Shown here: one piece after another, positions 1 through 5,998 of the stretch
Position numbering within the stretch: position 1 is the stretch's first letter
Layout: each line of letters begins with the position of its first letter
NCBI GenBank assembly: GCA_902796565.1
Contig: CADBPP010000237.1
Span: forward strand, 1 to 8,304
DNA: 8,304 nucleotides
From: an uncultured Eubacteriales bacterium
GTDB lineage: Bacteria > Bacillota > Clostridia > Eubacteriales > Anaerofustaceae
Direction: 5' to 3'
The notes under the pieces: generated by a model
The model's input: only the letters and a program-made list of their open reading frames with translations
Databases searched by the model: none
Told to the model about the DNA's origin: nothing
Position numbers and translations under genes: made by a program

Positions 1-1392
1 GCTCTGCATGATGTAGCGAAGCATCGTCAGTTCCTTTTTGCTGGCGGGGCTCTCACTGCCGCGGGCCTCCGGCGTTACCGCCTTTACGGTATCCTCTCCC
101 GCCGCAGCTTTGCCGCCCTTGGTGTAGATCAGGTTCCTCACTGTCGAAAGAGGGGTATCGGTCCTCTGGGAAAGCTGCTGGGCATAATAGTCCCATTTGA
201 CTTCGTCCCTTACCTCAGAAACCGTCTCGGCTGCTTCAGACAGCAGGCGCGCCCTGTCGTTGATGTCATCGACGTCGTAGCGGTTAAACAGCTCATCCAG
301 CTTGAAATCCGTGGCGTATTTCGCTTCCGCCACTCTGTCTATGAAGGCCTTCGTACCGAAAGCCCTGATGTAGCTGTCCGGATCATGGTCGCCGGGAAGG
401 ATGAGTACCTTGACGTTCAGTCCCTCGTTCTCCAGGATGCTGCTGCCCCTAAGGGCGGCCTTCTTTCCCGGATTGTCCCCGTCATAGCACAGGATCACAT
501 TGTCCGTATAGCGCTTGATAATGGAGGCGTGCTTCTCCCCCAATGCGGTGCCAAGGGTGGCGCATACGGTCTTTATGCCCTTGTCGTACAGGGAAATGAC
601 GTCCATGTAGCCTTCGACGATGATTATCGGATTGGATGACAGCGAGCCCTTTGCCCTGTTGAGGTTGTAGAGCATGCTGCGCTTGTAGAACACGCTGTTT
701 TCGGGTGAATTAAGGTACTTCGGCTCGGTCTTGTCCATGACCCTCCCGCCGAAGCCCACGATGTTGTCGTTCACGTCCTGGATCGGATACATTATCCTGC
801 CGCGGAAATAATCATAGACCTTGCCTGAGTTTTCCCGGGCGAGGGATGCCTCCAGGATATCCTCCTTTTTGAAGCCCATGTCCCTGAGATGACCGTAAAG
901 GCCCCCCTCCGGCAGTGAATAGCCGAGCCCGAATGTCCTGACGGCGGAAGCTCCTATGCCCCTGTCCGCAAGGTATTTCAGCGCAGCGGGGTTTTTCATC
1001 AGGTTGGTGTAAAAGTAGTTCGCCGCATTGCGGTTGATCTCATAGATCGTCTTTTTCGAGCTGCGCCTTTCCGTACCTCCTCCCCTGGACGTATCGTATT
1101 CCACGGGGATATTGGCCTCGTTGGCCAGAAATTCTATGGCCTCCGTGAAGCTCAGGTGATTCATCTCCATGACGAAGTTCACCACGTTTCCGCCCTTCTC
1201 GCAGCCGAAGCAGTAATAAAAGCCCTCAGGCTTCACGGAAAAGGACGGAGTCTTTTCATTGTGGTCCGGGAACGGGCACAGGCCCCAGTATCGCTGCCCC
1301 TTCCGGGTCAGCGTGGTGTGCCTGGAGACGATGCGTATTATGTCGGATGAATCTATGACCTTGTTTATGAAATCCTGTGTAAAGTAAGGCAT
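1..1392 (-). CDS. dnaG: DNA primase DnaG (C-terminal end cut off by window edge)
   Basis: DnaG synthesises the RNA primers for lagging-strand and origin synthesis, working with the DnaB helicase in the cytoplasm. The frame is open from the ATG at 1392 to the window edge, giving 464 residues of a protein that is usually near 600. A CHC2 zinc finger is visible at C39, H44, C61 and C64, in the context CPFPDHNEKTPSF and CFGC. The TOPRIM catalytic core follows, with VEGYMD (E260, D264), YDGDNPGKKAA (D304, D306) and a DPDSY motif about 40 residues later. The C-terminal helicase-binding domain lies mostly outside the window. The start is supported by an AAGGAGGG ribosome binding site ending a few bases upstream, between the dgt stop and this ATG. 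The spacing C-x4-H in the zinc finger is longer than the C-x2-H of E. coli DnaG. The gene lies 13 bases behind dgt and is probably co-transcribed with it. Identity is near certain. Confidence 0.97.
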   Translation of the reverse strand, partial: MPYFTQDFINKVIDSSDIIRIVSRHTTLTRKGQRYWGLCPFPDHNEKTPSFSVKPEGFYYCFGCEKGGNVVNFVMEMNHLSFTEAIEFLANEANIPVEYDTSRGGGTERRSSKKTIYEINRNAANYFYTNLMKNPAALKYLADRGIGASAVRTFGLGYSLPEGGLYGHLRDMGFKKEDILEASLARENSGKVYDYFRGRIMYPIQDVNDNIVGFGGRVMDKTEPKYLNSPENSVFYKRSMLYNLNRAKGSLSSNPIIIVEGYMDVISLYDKGIKTVCATLGTALGEKHASIIKRYTDNVILCYDGDNPGKKAALRGSSILENEGLNVKVLILPGDHDPDSYIRAFGTKAFIDRVAEAKYATDFKLDELFNRYDVDDINDRARLLSEAAETVSEVRDEVKWDYYAQQLSQRTDTPLSTVRNLIYTKGGKAAAGEDTVKAVTPEARGSESPASKKELTMLRYIMQS

Positions 1393-1405
1393 TGTCCCTC
1401 CTTGT

Positions 1406-2401
1406 TCAGAACCATGAACGGGGCACGAAGAGGTCCTTGTACAGCTCCGTGGCGTAATTATCAGTCATTCCCGCGATATAGTCGCATACGGAGCGGGCCA
1501 TGTCTTCCCCGCCCCTCTCAAGGTATTCTGCGGGCATCCTGTCGGGATTGGAAAGGAAGTATGAGTAAAGGGTGCGTACGACGCTCTTTGCCTTGTCCTC
1601 CTCCTTCTTGGCCTCGCTGCCGACATAAAGGGTCCTGAAAAGGAAGGACCTGATACCGTCGGTAGCCTCCGCCACCTCCCTGCTTTTTCTTATCTCGTTG
1701 ATCCCGCGGCTCTGGATTATGACATCGCTGATCATGGTGTTTATCCTTTCGGAATTGGAGTGTCCCAGGACGTTTATGAACTCTGAAGGGAAGTCATCCT
1801 CCCTGAGTATCCCCATGGAAAGGGCATCCTCCATGTCATGGTTGATATATGCTATCTTATCGGAGATGTTCACTATGCGTCCCTCCAGGGTCGCTGCCGT
1901 CAGGCCGGAACAGTGGTTCACTATGCCGTCGCGCACCTCCCATGTCAGGTTCAGTCCCTTTCCGGAGTTTTCCAGCACTTCCACGACCCTCAGGGACTGC
2001 ACGTTATGCTCGAATCCTCCTTCATAGAGCTCGTTGAGCACGCTCTCCCCCGAATGGCCGAAGGGGGTATGCCCCAAATCATGCCCAAGGGCTATGGCTT
2101 CCGCCAGAGTCTCATTGAGATCCAGCGCGTTGGCGATGGAGCGGGCGATCTGGGCTACCTCCAGGGTATGGGTGAGCCTGGTCTGGAGGTGGTCGCTCTC
2201 CGGTGAAATGAAGACCTGCGTCTTGTGCTTGAGCCTTCTGAAGGATTTGCAGTAAAGGATCCTGTCGCGGTCCCGCTCGAAGCATGTCCTCACGGGGCAC
2301 TGCTCCTCAGCTGCTGCCCTGCCGCGGCTCTCGGAGCTCTTCTGGGCATATGGACTGAAATAGCTCTCTTCTCTTTTCTCTTTCTCTTCTCTGATGTTCA
2401 T
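1406..2401 (-). CDS. dgt: dNTP triphosphohydrolase, dGTPase-type HD protein
   Basis: Enzymes of this family hydrolyse deoxynucleoside triphosphates, classically dGTP, to the nucleoside and tripolyphosphate, and so trim dNTP pools. The 331-residue protein has the complete HD signature: H78 in the motif RLTHTLEVAQIAR, the HD pair H107-D108, the following HTPFGHSGE (H111, H116), and a distal D181 in ISDKIAYINHDMEDA. The N-terminal segment with CFERDRDRILYCKSFRRLKHKTQVF is also typical of the dGTPase-like family. Length matches the shorter Gram-positive form rather than the roughly 500-residue E. coli enzyme. The ATG at 2401 is preceded by AAAAGGAG about ten bases upstream. The gene is first in an apparent dgt-dnaG operon, an arrangement common in Clostridia. 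Actual substrate preference (dGTP only or all dNTPs) cannot be read from sequence. Confidence 0.95.
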   Translation of the reverse strand: MNIREEKEKREESYFSPYAQKSSESRGRAAAEEQCPVRTCFERDRDRILYCKSFRRLKHKTQVFISPESDHLQTRLTHTLEVAQIARSIANALDLNETLAEAIALGHDLGHTPFGHSGESVLNELYEGGFEHNVQSLRVVEVLENSGKGLNLTWEVRDGIVNHCSGLTAATLEGRIVNISDKIAYINHDMEDALSMGILREDDFPSEFINVLGHSNSERINTMISDVIIQSRGINEIRKSREVAEATDGIRSFLFRTLYVGSEAKKEEDKAKSVVRTLYSYFLSNPDRMPAEYLERGGEDMARSVCDYIAGMTDNYATELYKDLFVPRSWF

Positions 2402-2421
2402 GGCATCCTTCTCCTTTTATG

Positions 2422-2430
2422 ATTATACCA
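2422..2430 (-). promoter_or_regulatory. Candidate extended -10 promoter for dgt-dnaG
   Basis: On the minus strand the sequence TGGTATAAT combines a consensus -10 hexamer (TATAAT, 2422-2427) with the TG of an extended -10. The matching -35 position reads GGCACA, which is poor, so the extended -10 would have to carry recognition. The predicted start, about seven bases downstream near 2415, would place the dgt Shine-Dalgarno at the very 5' end of the mRNA. No better candidate was seen in the 183-base divergent region. Confidence 0.55.
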
Positions 2431-2531
2431 TAATCGGCGCGATATGTGCCCCGGCTCTCGTTTCCGAGGCATTCCTTTACCTGTAATATATGTTTTATGG
2501 AGCAGAATTCCTCTGCGCTTTGCTTCCCCTG

Positions 2532-2561
2532 TTGCATTTTTGCCGCCGAATCGTATACAAT
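2532..2561 (+). promoter_or_regulatory. Candidate sigma-A promoter for the UPF0237-UPF0210 operon
   Basis: TTGCAT (2532-2537) and TACAAT (2556-2561) are separated by 18 bases. An overlapping TATACA at 2554-2559 would give a 16-base spacer. The predicted start near 2568 leaves a leader of about 17 bases with AGGAGGG at 2572-2578. The -35 is weak, so this is a moderate call. Confidence 0.5.
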
Positions 2562-2584
2562 ATCACTTAACAGGAGGGATACAC

Positions 2585-2848
2585 ATGAAAACCGTTATCA
2601 CCGTTATAGGAAAAGACCGGCCGGGCATCATATATCAGGTATCCAAGGTCCTCTTCGATGAGGGACTGAACATAGAAGATATAAGCCAGACCGTTATGCA
2701 GGAATACTTTACCATGATCATGATCGCCAGCGGCCCGGACAGCCTCAATATCCGCGAGCTCAACGACAAGCTTGACCTGCTGGAGGGAGAGACCCTTTCC
2801 ATCAGGCTGCAGAAGACCGATATCTTCGATTCCATGCACAACATCTGA
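2585..2848 (+). CDS. ACT-domain protein, UPF0237 family
   Basis: This 87-residue protein is a single ACT domain, the small-molecule-binding fold often used to sense amino acids. It opens with the family-typical motif ITVIGKDRPGIIYQVSKVL, followed by LNIEDISQTVMQEYFTMIMIAS, which is the strand-helix-strand core. Length agrees with the UPF0237 family (about 88-90 residues). The start at 2585 is chosen because AGGAGGG lies six bases upstream. The frame stays open back to 2444, but that extension overlaps the promoter and has no ribosome binding site. The gene lies 12 bases before the UPF0210 gene, a pairing found repeatedly in Firmicutes. This suggests it is a regulatory or sensing subunit for that protein, but no function is established and the ligand is unknown. 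It resembles the ACT units of GcvR-type regulators in sequence style only. Confidence 0.93.
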   Translation: MKTVITVIGKDRPGIIYQVSKVLFDEGLNIEDISQTVMQEYFTMIMIASGPDSLNIRELNDKLDLLEGETLSIRLQKTDIFDSMHNI

Positions 2849-2860
2849 CGGAGGAAAGAG

Positions 2861-4210
2861 ATGATAAACTACAGCGACATCCTTGAGACCGTAAACATGG
2901 TGCAGAACGAAAAGCTTGACATAAGGACCATCACGGCCGGCATCTCCCTTTTCGACTGCTTCAGCCGCCCGGATGTGCCGGGAGCCGTCTATGACAAGAT
3001 ATGCTCCCTGACGAAGGACCTGGTAAAGACCGGTGAGGACATCGAGGCGGAATACGGAATACCTATAATAAACAAAAGGATAAGCGTGACGCCCGCCGCC
3101 CTTTCAGCCAGACAGAGCGCCGATGAGTTCATCGACATCGCCATGGCCATGGACAGAGCCGCGAAGGAAGTCGGAGTCAACTTCATCGGCGGATACGCCG
3201 CCCTGGTGCAGAAGGGACTTTCGGCAACGGATTATATTTTCATTGATTCCGTGCCGGAGGCTCTTGCCTCCACGGAAAGGGTCTGCTCCAGCATCAACGT
3301 GGGCAGCACGAAGAGCGGCATCAACTTTGACGCGGTGGGGCTCATGGGCCATCTGGTGAAAAGAACGGCGTACCTCACCCGGGAGGAAGACTCCATCGGC
3401 TGCGCGAAATTCGTGGTCTTCGCCAACGCGGTGGAGGACAACCCCTTCATGGCGGGAGCCTTCTTCGGCCCCGGCGAAGGGGAGACCGCTGTCTCCATCG
3501 GGGTCAGCGGTCCCGGAACTATCCTTGCGGCGCTGGAAAAGTGCCGCGGGGCCCGCATCGACGAGGTATGCGAGGTGATCAAACGCACCGCATTCAAGAT
3601 CACCCGGGCCGGACAGCTGGTGGGAAGGGAAGCATCCCGCAGACTGGGCATGCCCTTCGGCATCCTGGACCTGTCCCTGGCACCCACCCCTGCCGTCGGA
3701 GATTCAGTCGCCATGATCCTGGAGGAGATGGGGCTGGAGAGGTGCGGCACCCACGGCAGCACCGCTGCCCTGGCAATGCTCACCGATGCGGTCAAGAAGG
3801 GCGGCCTCATGGCTTCATCCCACGTGGGCGGACTCTCGGGAGCCTTCATCCCGGTGAGTGAGGACGCGGGCATGATCCGAGCCGTCTCGGAAGGCGCCAT
3901 ATGCTTCGATAAGCTCGAAGCAATGACCAGCGTATGCTCCGTGGGCCTTGACATGATAGCCATCCCCGGGGATACCCCGGAGGCCACCATCAGCGCCATC
4001 ATAGCGGACGAGGCATCCATCGGTGTCATAAACAACAAGACCACCGCCGTGAGGCTGATCCCTGTATACGGCAAGGGCGTGGGGGAATACGCCGAGTTCG
4101 GAGGCCTCCTGGGCGGAGCCCCCATCATGGAAGTCAGCGGCTTCTCCAGCGAGGAATTCATAAAGAGGGGCGGAAGGATACCCGCGCCCGTGCATTCCTT
4201 CAAGAACTGA
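2861..4210 (+). CDS. UPF0210 / DUF711 family protein (PFL-like fold)
   Basis: The protein is 449 residues, the usual length for the UPF0210 family. Family blocks seen in order are: NFIGGYAALVQKG (108-119), SINVGSTKSGINFDAVG (144-160), FFGPGEGETAVSIGVSGPGT (201-220), FKITRAGQLVGREASRRLG (245-263), FGILDLSLAPTPAVGDSVA (266-284), GTHGSTAALAML (296-307), the block GGLSGAFIPVSEDAGMI (323-339), and a C-terminal GGRIPAPVHSFKN (437-449). Structures of this family are known to resemble the pyruvate formate-lyase/glycyl-radical barrel, but I know of no assigned reaction, and an activating enzyme is not present here. There is no signal peptide or membrane segment, so it should be cytoplasmic. The ATG follows CGGAGGAAAGAG directly, and the upstream UPF0237 stop is 12 bases away, so the two are almost certainly co-translated and probably work together. 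Identification of the family is secure; function is unknown. Confidence 0.95.
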   Translation: MINYSDILETVNMVQNEKLDIRTITAGISLFDCFSRPDVPGAVYDKICSLTKDLVKTGEDIEAEYGIPIINKRISVTPAALSARQSADEFIDIAMAMDRAAKEVGVNFIGGYAALVQKGLSATDYIFIDSVPEALASTERVCSSINVGSTKSGINFDAVGLMGHLVKRTAYLTREEDSIGCAKFVVFANAVEDNPFMAGAFFGPGEGETAVSIGVSGPGTILAALEKCRGARIDEVCEVIKRTAFKITRAGQLVGREASRRLGMPFGILDLSLAPTPAVGDSVAMILEEMGLERCGTHGSTAALAMLTDAVKKGGLMASSHVGGLSGAFIPVSEDAGMIRAVSEGAICFDKLEAMTSVCSVGLDMIAIPGDTPEATISAIIADEASIGVINNKTTAVRLIPVYGKGVGEYAEFGGLLGGAPIMEVSGFSSEEFIKRGGRIPAPVHSFKN

Positions 4211-4216
4211 GCATTA

Positions 4217-4246
4217 AAAAAGCACTGTCCGGGGACAGTGCTTTTT
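4217..4246. terminator. Bidirectional intrinsic terminator between convergent genes
   Basis: A perfect stem pairs GCACTGTC (4222-4229) with GACAGTGC (4234-4241) around a four-base CGGG loop. Five A residues (4217-4221) face five T residues (4242-4246). Read on either strand the hairpin ends in a T run, so it can stop transcription both from the UPF0210 operon (plus) and from the corrinoid protein gene (minus). It lies 6 bases past one stop codon and 22 bases past the other. Confidence 0.93.
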
Positions 4247-4268
4247 CCATTCAGTGATGTTTAATAAC

Positions 4269-4886
4269 TTAGACCCATGCCTTGCAGATCTTGACACCCT
4301 CTGCAGCGTTGGTGGTGAACGCATCAGCACCGATCTGCTCGCAGGCTTCCTTGGTAACAGGGTTGCCGCCGATGATGATCTTGACGTTGTCTCTGAGTCC
4401 TGCAGCCTTGATGGCGTCAACGGTATCCTTCATGCTGTCGAGAGCCAGGGTAAGAACTCCGGACATGCCGACGATAACGGGCTTGACTTCCTTGATCTTC
4501 TCAACGAATGCTTCAGGTGACTGGTCGATTCCGAGATCGTATACTTCGAATCCGGCGATCTCAACCATGTTCTTGAAGATGTTCTTTCCTATGTCATGAA
4601 GGTCACCATGTACTGTACCAAGAACGATGGAACCCATCTTGTCGCCTGTTCCTGCGGAAAGGATCGGCTTTAACTTACCGATTGCTTCTGTCAGGATCTC
4701 GCCTGCGAAGATCAGGTCTCCAACGAAGTACTCGCCGTTCTCAAACAGCTCACCGACCTTGTCCATGCCCTTCTGAAGTTCTGCGACTGCTGCCAGTCCG
4801 TCACCGTTTGCTGCAACTACTTCATCTATAGCCTCGAGCACGGCCTCCTCATCCAGATCGCCCAAAAGTTCTGCTAAATTTGCCAT
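4269..4886 (-). CDS. Methyltransferase-type corrinoid (cobalamin-binding) protein, MtbC/MtaC-like
   Basis: Proteins of this class carry a methyl group on a corrinoid cofactor between a substrate-specific methyltransferase and a second methyltransferase that passes it to tetrahydrofolate or another acceptor. The 205-residue chain has the two expected parts: an N-terminal helical cap (about 1-83, including MDKVGELFENGEYFVGDLIFAGEIL) and a Rossmann-like B12 domain (about 85-205). The B12 signature D-x-H-x-x-G is present as D95, H97 and G100 in GTVHGDLHDIGKN; H97 should be the lower axial ligand to cobalt. The supporting motifs GMSGVL (S142) and GGNPVT (G173-G174) are intact. The start at 4886 is preceded by GGAGGA. 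The substrate (methylamines, methanol, betaines or methoxy compounds) cannot be told because no methyltransferase lies next to it in this window. Codons look more biased (many GTT, GCA, GGT, AAG) than in neighbours, consistent with high expression when induced. Confidence 0.95.
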   Translation of the reverse strand: MANLAELLGDLDEEAVLEAIDEVVAANGDGLAAVAELQKGMDKVGELFENGEYFVGDLIFAGEILTEAIGKLKPILSAGTGDKMGSIVLGTVHGDLHDIGKNIFKNMVEIAGFEVYDLGIDQSPEAFVEKIKEVKPVIVGMSGVLTLALDSMKDTVDAIKAAGLRDNVKIIIGGNPVTKEACEQIGADAFTTNAAEGVKICKAWV

Positions 4887-4919
4887 TTATTATTCCTCCG
4901 AATTTTCTGCGGTCGCTAA

Positions 4920-4933
4920 CATACCGCGGTATG
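4920..4933. promoter_or_regulatory. Palindromic operator, downstream copy
   Basis: CATACCGCGGTATG is a perfect 14-bp palindrome and forms part of a 17-bp direct repeat (TAACATACCGCGGTATG) shared with the copy 26 bp away. It covers the predicted transcription start of the corrinoid gene (near 4932) and the first bases of its leader. Size and symmetry fit the binding site of a dimeric repressor such as a TetR- or MarR-family protein; the regulator itself is not in the window. Confidence 0.75.
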
Positions 4934-4938
4934 CTCAT

Positions 4939-4967
4939 ATGGTAACATACCGCGGTATGTTTGTCAA
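4939..4967 (-). promoter_or_regulatory. Sigma-A-type promoter of the corrinoid protein gene
   Basis: On the minus strand a consensus TTGACA (4962-4967) is followed after exactly 17 bases by TACCAT (4939-4944). The region upstream of the -35 (about 4968-4990) is AT-rich and could act as an UP element. The predicted start near 4932 gives a leader of about 45 bases, too short for a cobalamin riboswitch. The strong -35 with an occupied spacer points to a powerful promoter kept off by a repressor. Confidence 0.75.
4944..4961. promoter_or_regulatory. Palindromic operator inside the promoter spacer
   Basis: AACATACCGCGGTATGTT is a perfect 18-bp palindrome. It coincides almost exactly with the 17-base spacer between the -35 and -10 hexamers of the corrinoid gene promoter, sharing one base with the -10. 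A protein bound here would exclude RNA polymerase. It shares its 14-bp core with the second copy at 4920-4933. Confidence 0.8.
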
Positions 4968-5038
4968 TACAAATCATAAATAATTTGATCGTTTCCCGGT
5001 TCCGGCTCAAAAAAACCATTAACGTAGGATTATATATT

Positions 5039-5067
5039 TTGATAAACATGCCATTTTATAGTACAAT
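5039..5067 (+). promoter_or_regulatory. Sigma-A promoter for the membrane/zinc-ribbon gene
   Basis: TTGATA (5039-5044) and TACAAT (5062-5067) are separated by 17 bases, each differing from consensus at one position. The predicted start near 5074 leaves a leader of about 34 bases before the ATG at 5108. Confidence 0.75.
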
Positions 5068-5107
5068 CGACCCAGAAGAATTTATTATTAACAACAAGGA
5101 GAAATAC

Positions 5108-5941
5108 ATGATTTCCTACATTTACAGCAAGGTCTTATCCGTTCTTCGCGACCGCCCGGCAAAGGTATGGGGCGTCACCCTCTTCTACGGGCTTGTCTCC
5201 GCTCTCGCGGCTACCCTGGGGGTGCTTCCCATTATCACCATGCCCGTCGCGTATGTGCTCGGAACAACACTTTCCCTTACACTTCTCGCGAAATACCGCA
5301 CCGGTACCGATCCGAAGTGTAAGGACGCATTCAGATACTTCACGAAGGAGCATTTCCTCCACATCGCCGGAGCCAATGCCTATGCGGAACTCTGGGTGCT
5401 GATCTGGTGCCTGATCCCCATCGTCGGGCCGATCTTCGCCGTCATCCGCACATATGAATACGCATTCGTTCCCTTCCTCTCCGTTGAGGAGCCCGACATC
5501 AAAGCCACCGAGGTAAAGGACAGGAGCTCCCAGATGACGAACGGATACAAGGGCAAGATGTTCCTGGCCGACCTGATCGTCGTCGGCATCTTCGTGGTGG
5601 TATCCATGCTGCTTACGTTCCTCGGCGCGAGGGTCGCAAGATTCTTCATTTTCCTGTACCTGCTCTGGCTCGTGGCATTCTGCCTCCTCGCTCCCCTGTT
5701 CATGGGAATGGTCCGTGCGGCATTCTATGAGGAAGTCTCCACGATGACCGAGGAGAAGTACATGTCCTTTATCCAGAAGCCCGCCCGTCCCGCATATCCC
5801 CAGCAGGGAGGATACCAGCAGCCCCCCCAGGGAGGATATCAGCAGCAGCCCCAGCAGGCGCCCGTTAAGGTATGCCCCAACTGCGGAGCCACGGTGGACG
5901 CGGCCAGCCAGTTCTGCCCCAAGTGCGGGACCAGGTTCTGA
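5108..5941 (+). CDS. DUF975-like multi-pass membrane protein with C-terminal zinc ribbon
   Basis: The 277-residue protein is of unknown function. Hydrophobic segments are visible at about 19-62 (probably two helices), 93-113, 152-173 and 178-203. The block EPDIKATEVKDRSSQMTNGY (128-147), continuing into KGKMFLADL, and the later RAAFYEEV (203-210) resemble DUF975 membrane proteins. A low-complexity linker (about 225-252) contains repeated QGGYQQ units. The chain ends in a zinc ribbon, with C256, C259, C270 and C273 in the form CPNCG-x8-FCPKCG. The linker and ribbon probably face the cytoplasm, which is an inference. The ATG at 5108 is chosen because AAGGAG (5096-5101) lies six bases upstream. 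An in-frame ATG at 5048 lacks a ribosome binding site and lies inside the promoter. A 48-residue membrane microprotein follows 57 bases later and may share the transcript. DUF975 assignment is by pattern recall and less secure than the membrane and zinc-ribbon features. Confidence 0.9.
   Translation: MISYIYSKVLSVLRDRPAKVWGVTLFYGLVSALAATLGVLPIITMPVAYVLGTTLSLTLLAKYRTGTDPKCKDAFRYFTKEHFLHIAGANAYAELWVLIWCLIPIVGPIFAVIRTYEYAFVPFLSVEEPDIKATEVKDRSSQMTNGYKGKMFLADLIVVGIFVVVSMLLTFLGARVARFFIFLYLLWLVAFCLLAPLFMGMVRAAFYEEVSTMTEEKYMSFIQKPARPAYPQQGGYQQPPQGGYQQQPQQAPVKVCPNCGATVDAASQFCPKCGTRF
5804..5845 (+). repeat. Short tandem repeat encoding QGGYQQ units
   Basis: The 18-base unit CAGGGAGGATAYCAGCAG occurs at 5804-5821 and 5828-5845, differing only at the Tyr codon (TAC or TAT), with a 24-base period. 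It encodes the Gln/Gly/Tyr linker between the membrane domain and the zinc ribbon. Near-identity at the DNA level suggests recent duplication and possible length variation between strains. Confidence 0.8.
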
Positions 5942-5942
5942 G

Positions 5943-5967
5943 AAGGAGCCGGATTCGAACGGTCCTT
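5943..5967 (+). other. Weak hairpin between the membrane gene and the microprotein gene
   Basis: AAGGA (5943-5947) pairs with TCCTT (5963-5967), and CCG (5949-5951) with CGG (5960-5962), leaving one bulged G and an eight-base loop. The following bases are ATAAATATAAA rather than a T run, so it is not a convincing terminator. It could act as a partial block or an mRNA-stability element. Confidence 0.3.
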
Positions 5968-5998
5968 ATAAATATAAACAAGCGAAAGGAGAACAACG

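Noticed and set aside
2502..2516. Short inverted repeat GCAGA-ATTCC-TCTGC in the divergent intergenic region
   Set aside because: Five pairs with a five-base loop is within chance expectation, and it overlaps no promoter element in a telling way.
2444..2584. An upstream extension of the UPF0237 frame starting at 2444
   Set aside because: The extension covers the promoter region, lacks a ribosome binding site, and is not part of the ACT domain, whereas AGGAGGG directly precedes 2585.
3232..4203. A 323-codon open frame on the minus strand opposite the UPF0210 gene
   Set aside because: It has a composition rich in Ser, Pro, Ala and Met without recognisable motifs, no ribosome binding site, and fully overlaps a conserved gene. 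It is a by-product of GC-biased third positions.
4887..4932. Possible cobalamin riboswitch before the corrinoid gene
   Set aside because: The leader is only about 45 bases, far too short, and no B12-box-like sequence is visible.
4920..4960. ACCGCGG inside the palindromes resembles the T-box antiterminator motif
   Set aside because: It is part of a perfectly symmetric DNA palindrome occurring twice, one copy lying in a promoter spacer, and no specifier stem or long leader is present.
4961..5107. N-terminal extension of the membrane/zinc-ribbon protein with starts at 4961 or 5048
   Set aside because: These starts lie upstream of or within the promoter and have no ribosome binding site; AAGGAG before 5108 decides the start.
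5942..5966. A tRNA T-arm-like sequence (GGATTCGAACGG, reading GTTCGAATCC on the minus strand)
   Set aside because: The T-stem would contain two mismatches, and no D-arm, anticodon arm or acceptor partner exists nearby. A coincidental match is more likely than a tRNA remnant or attachment site.
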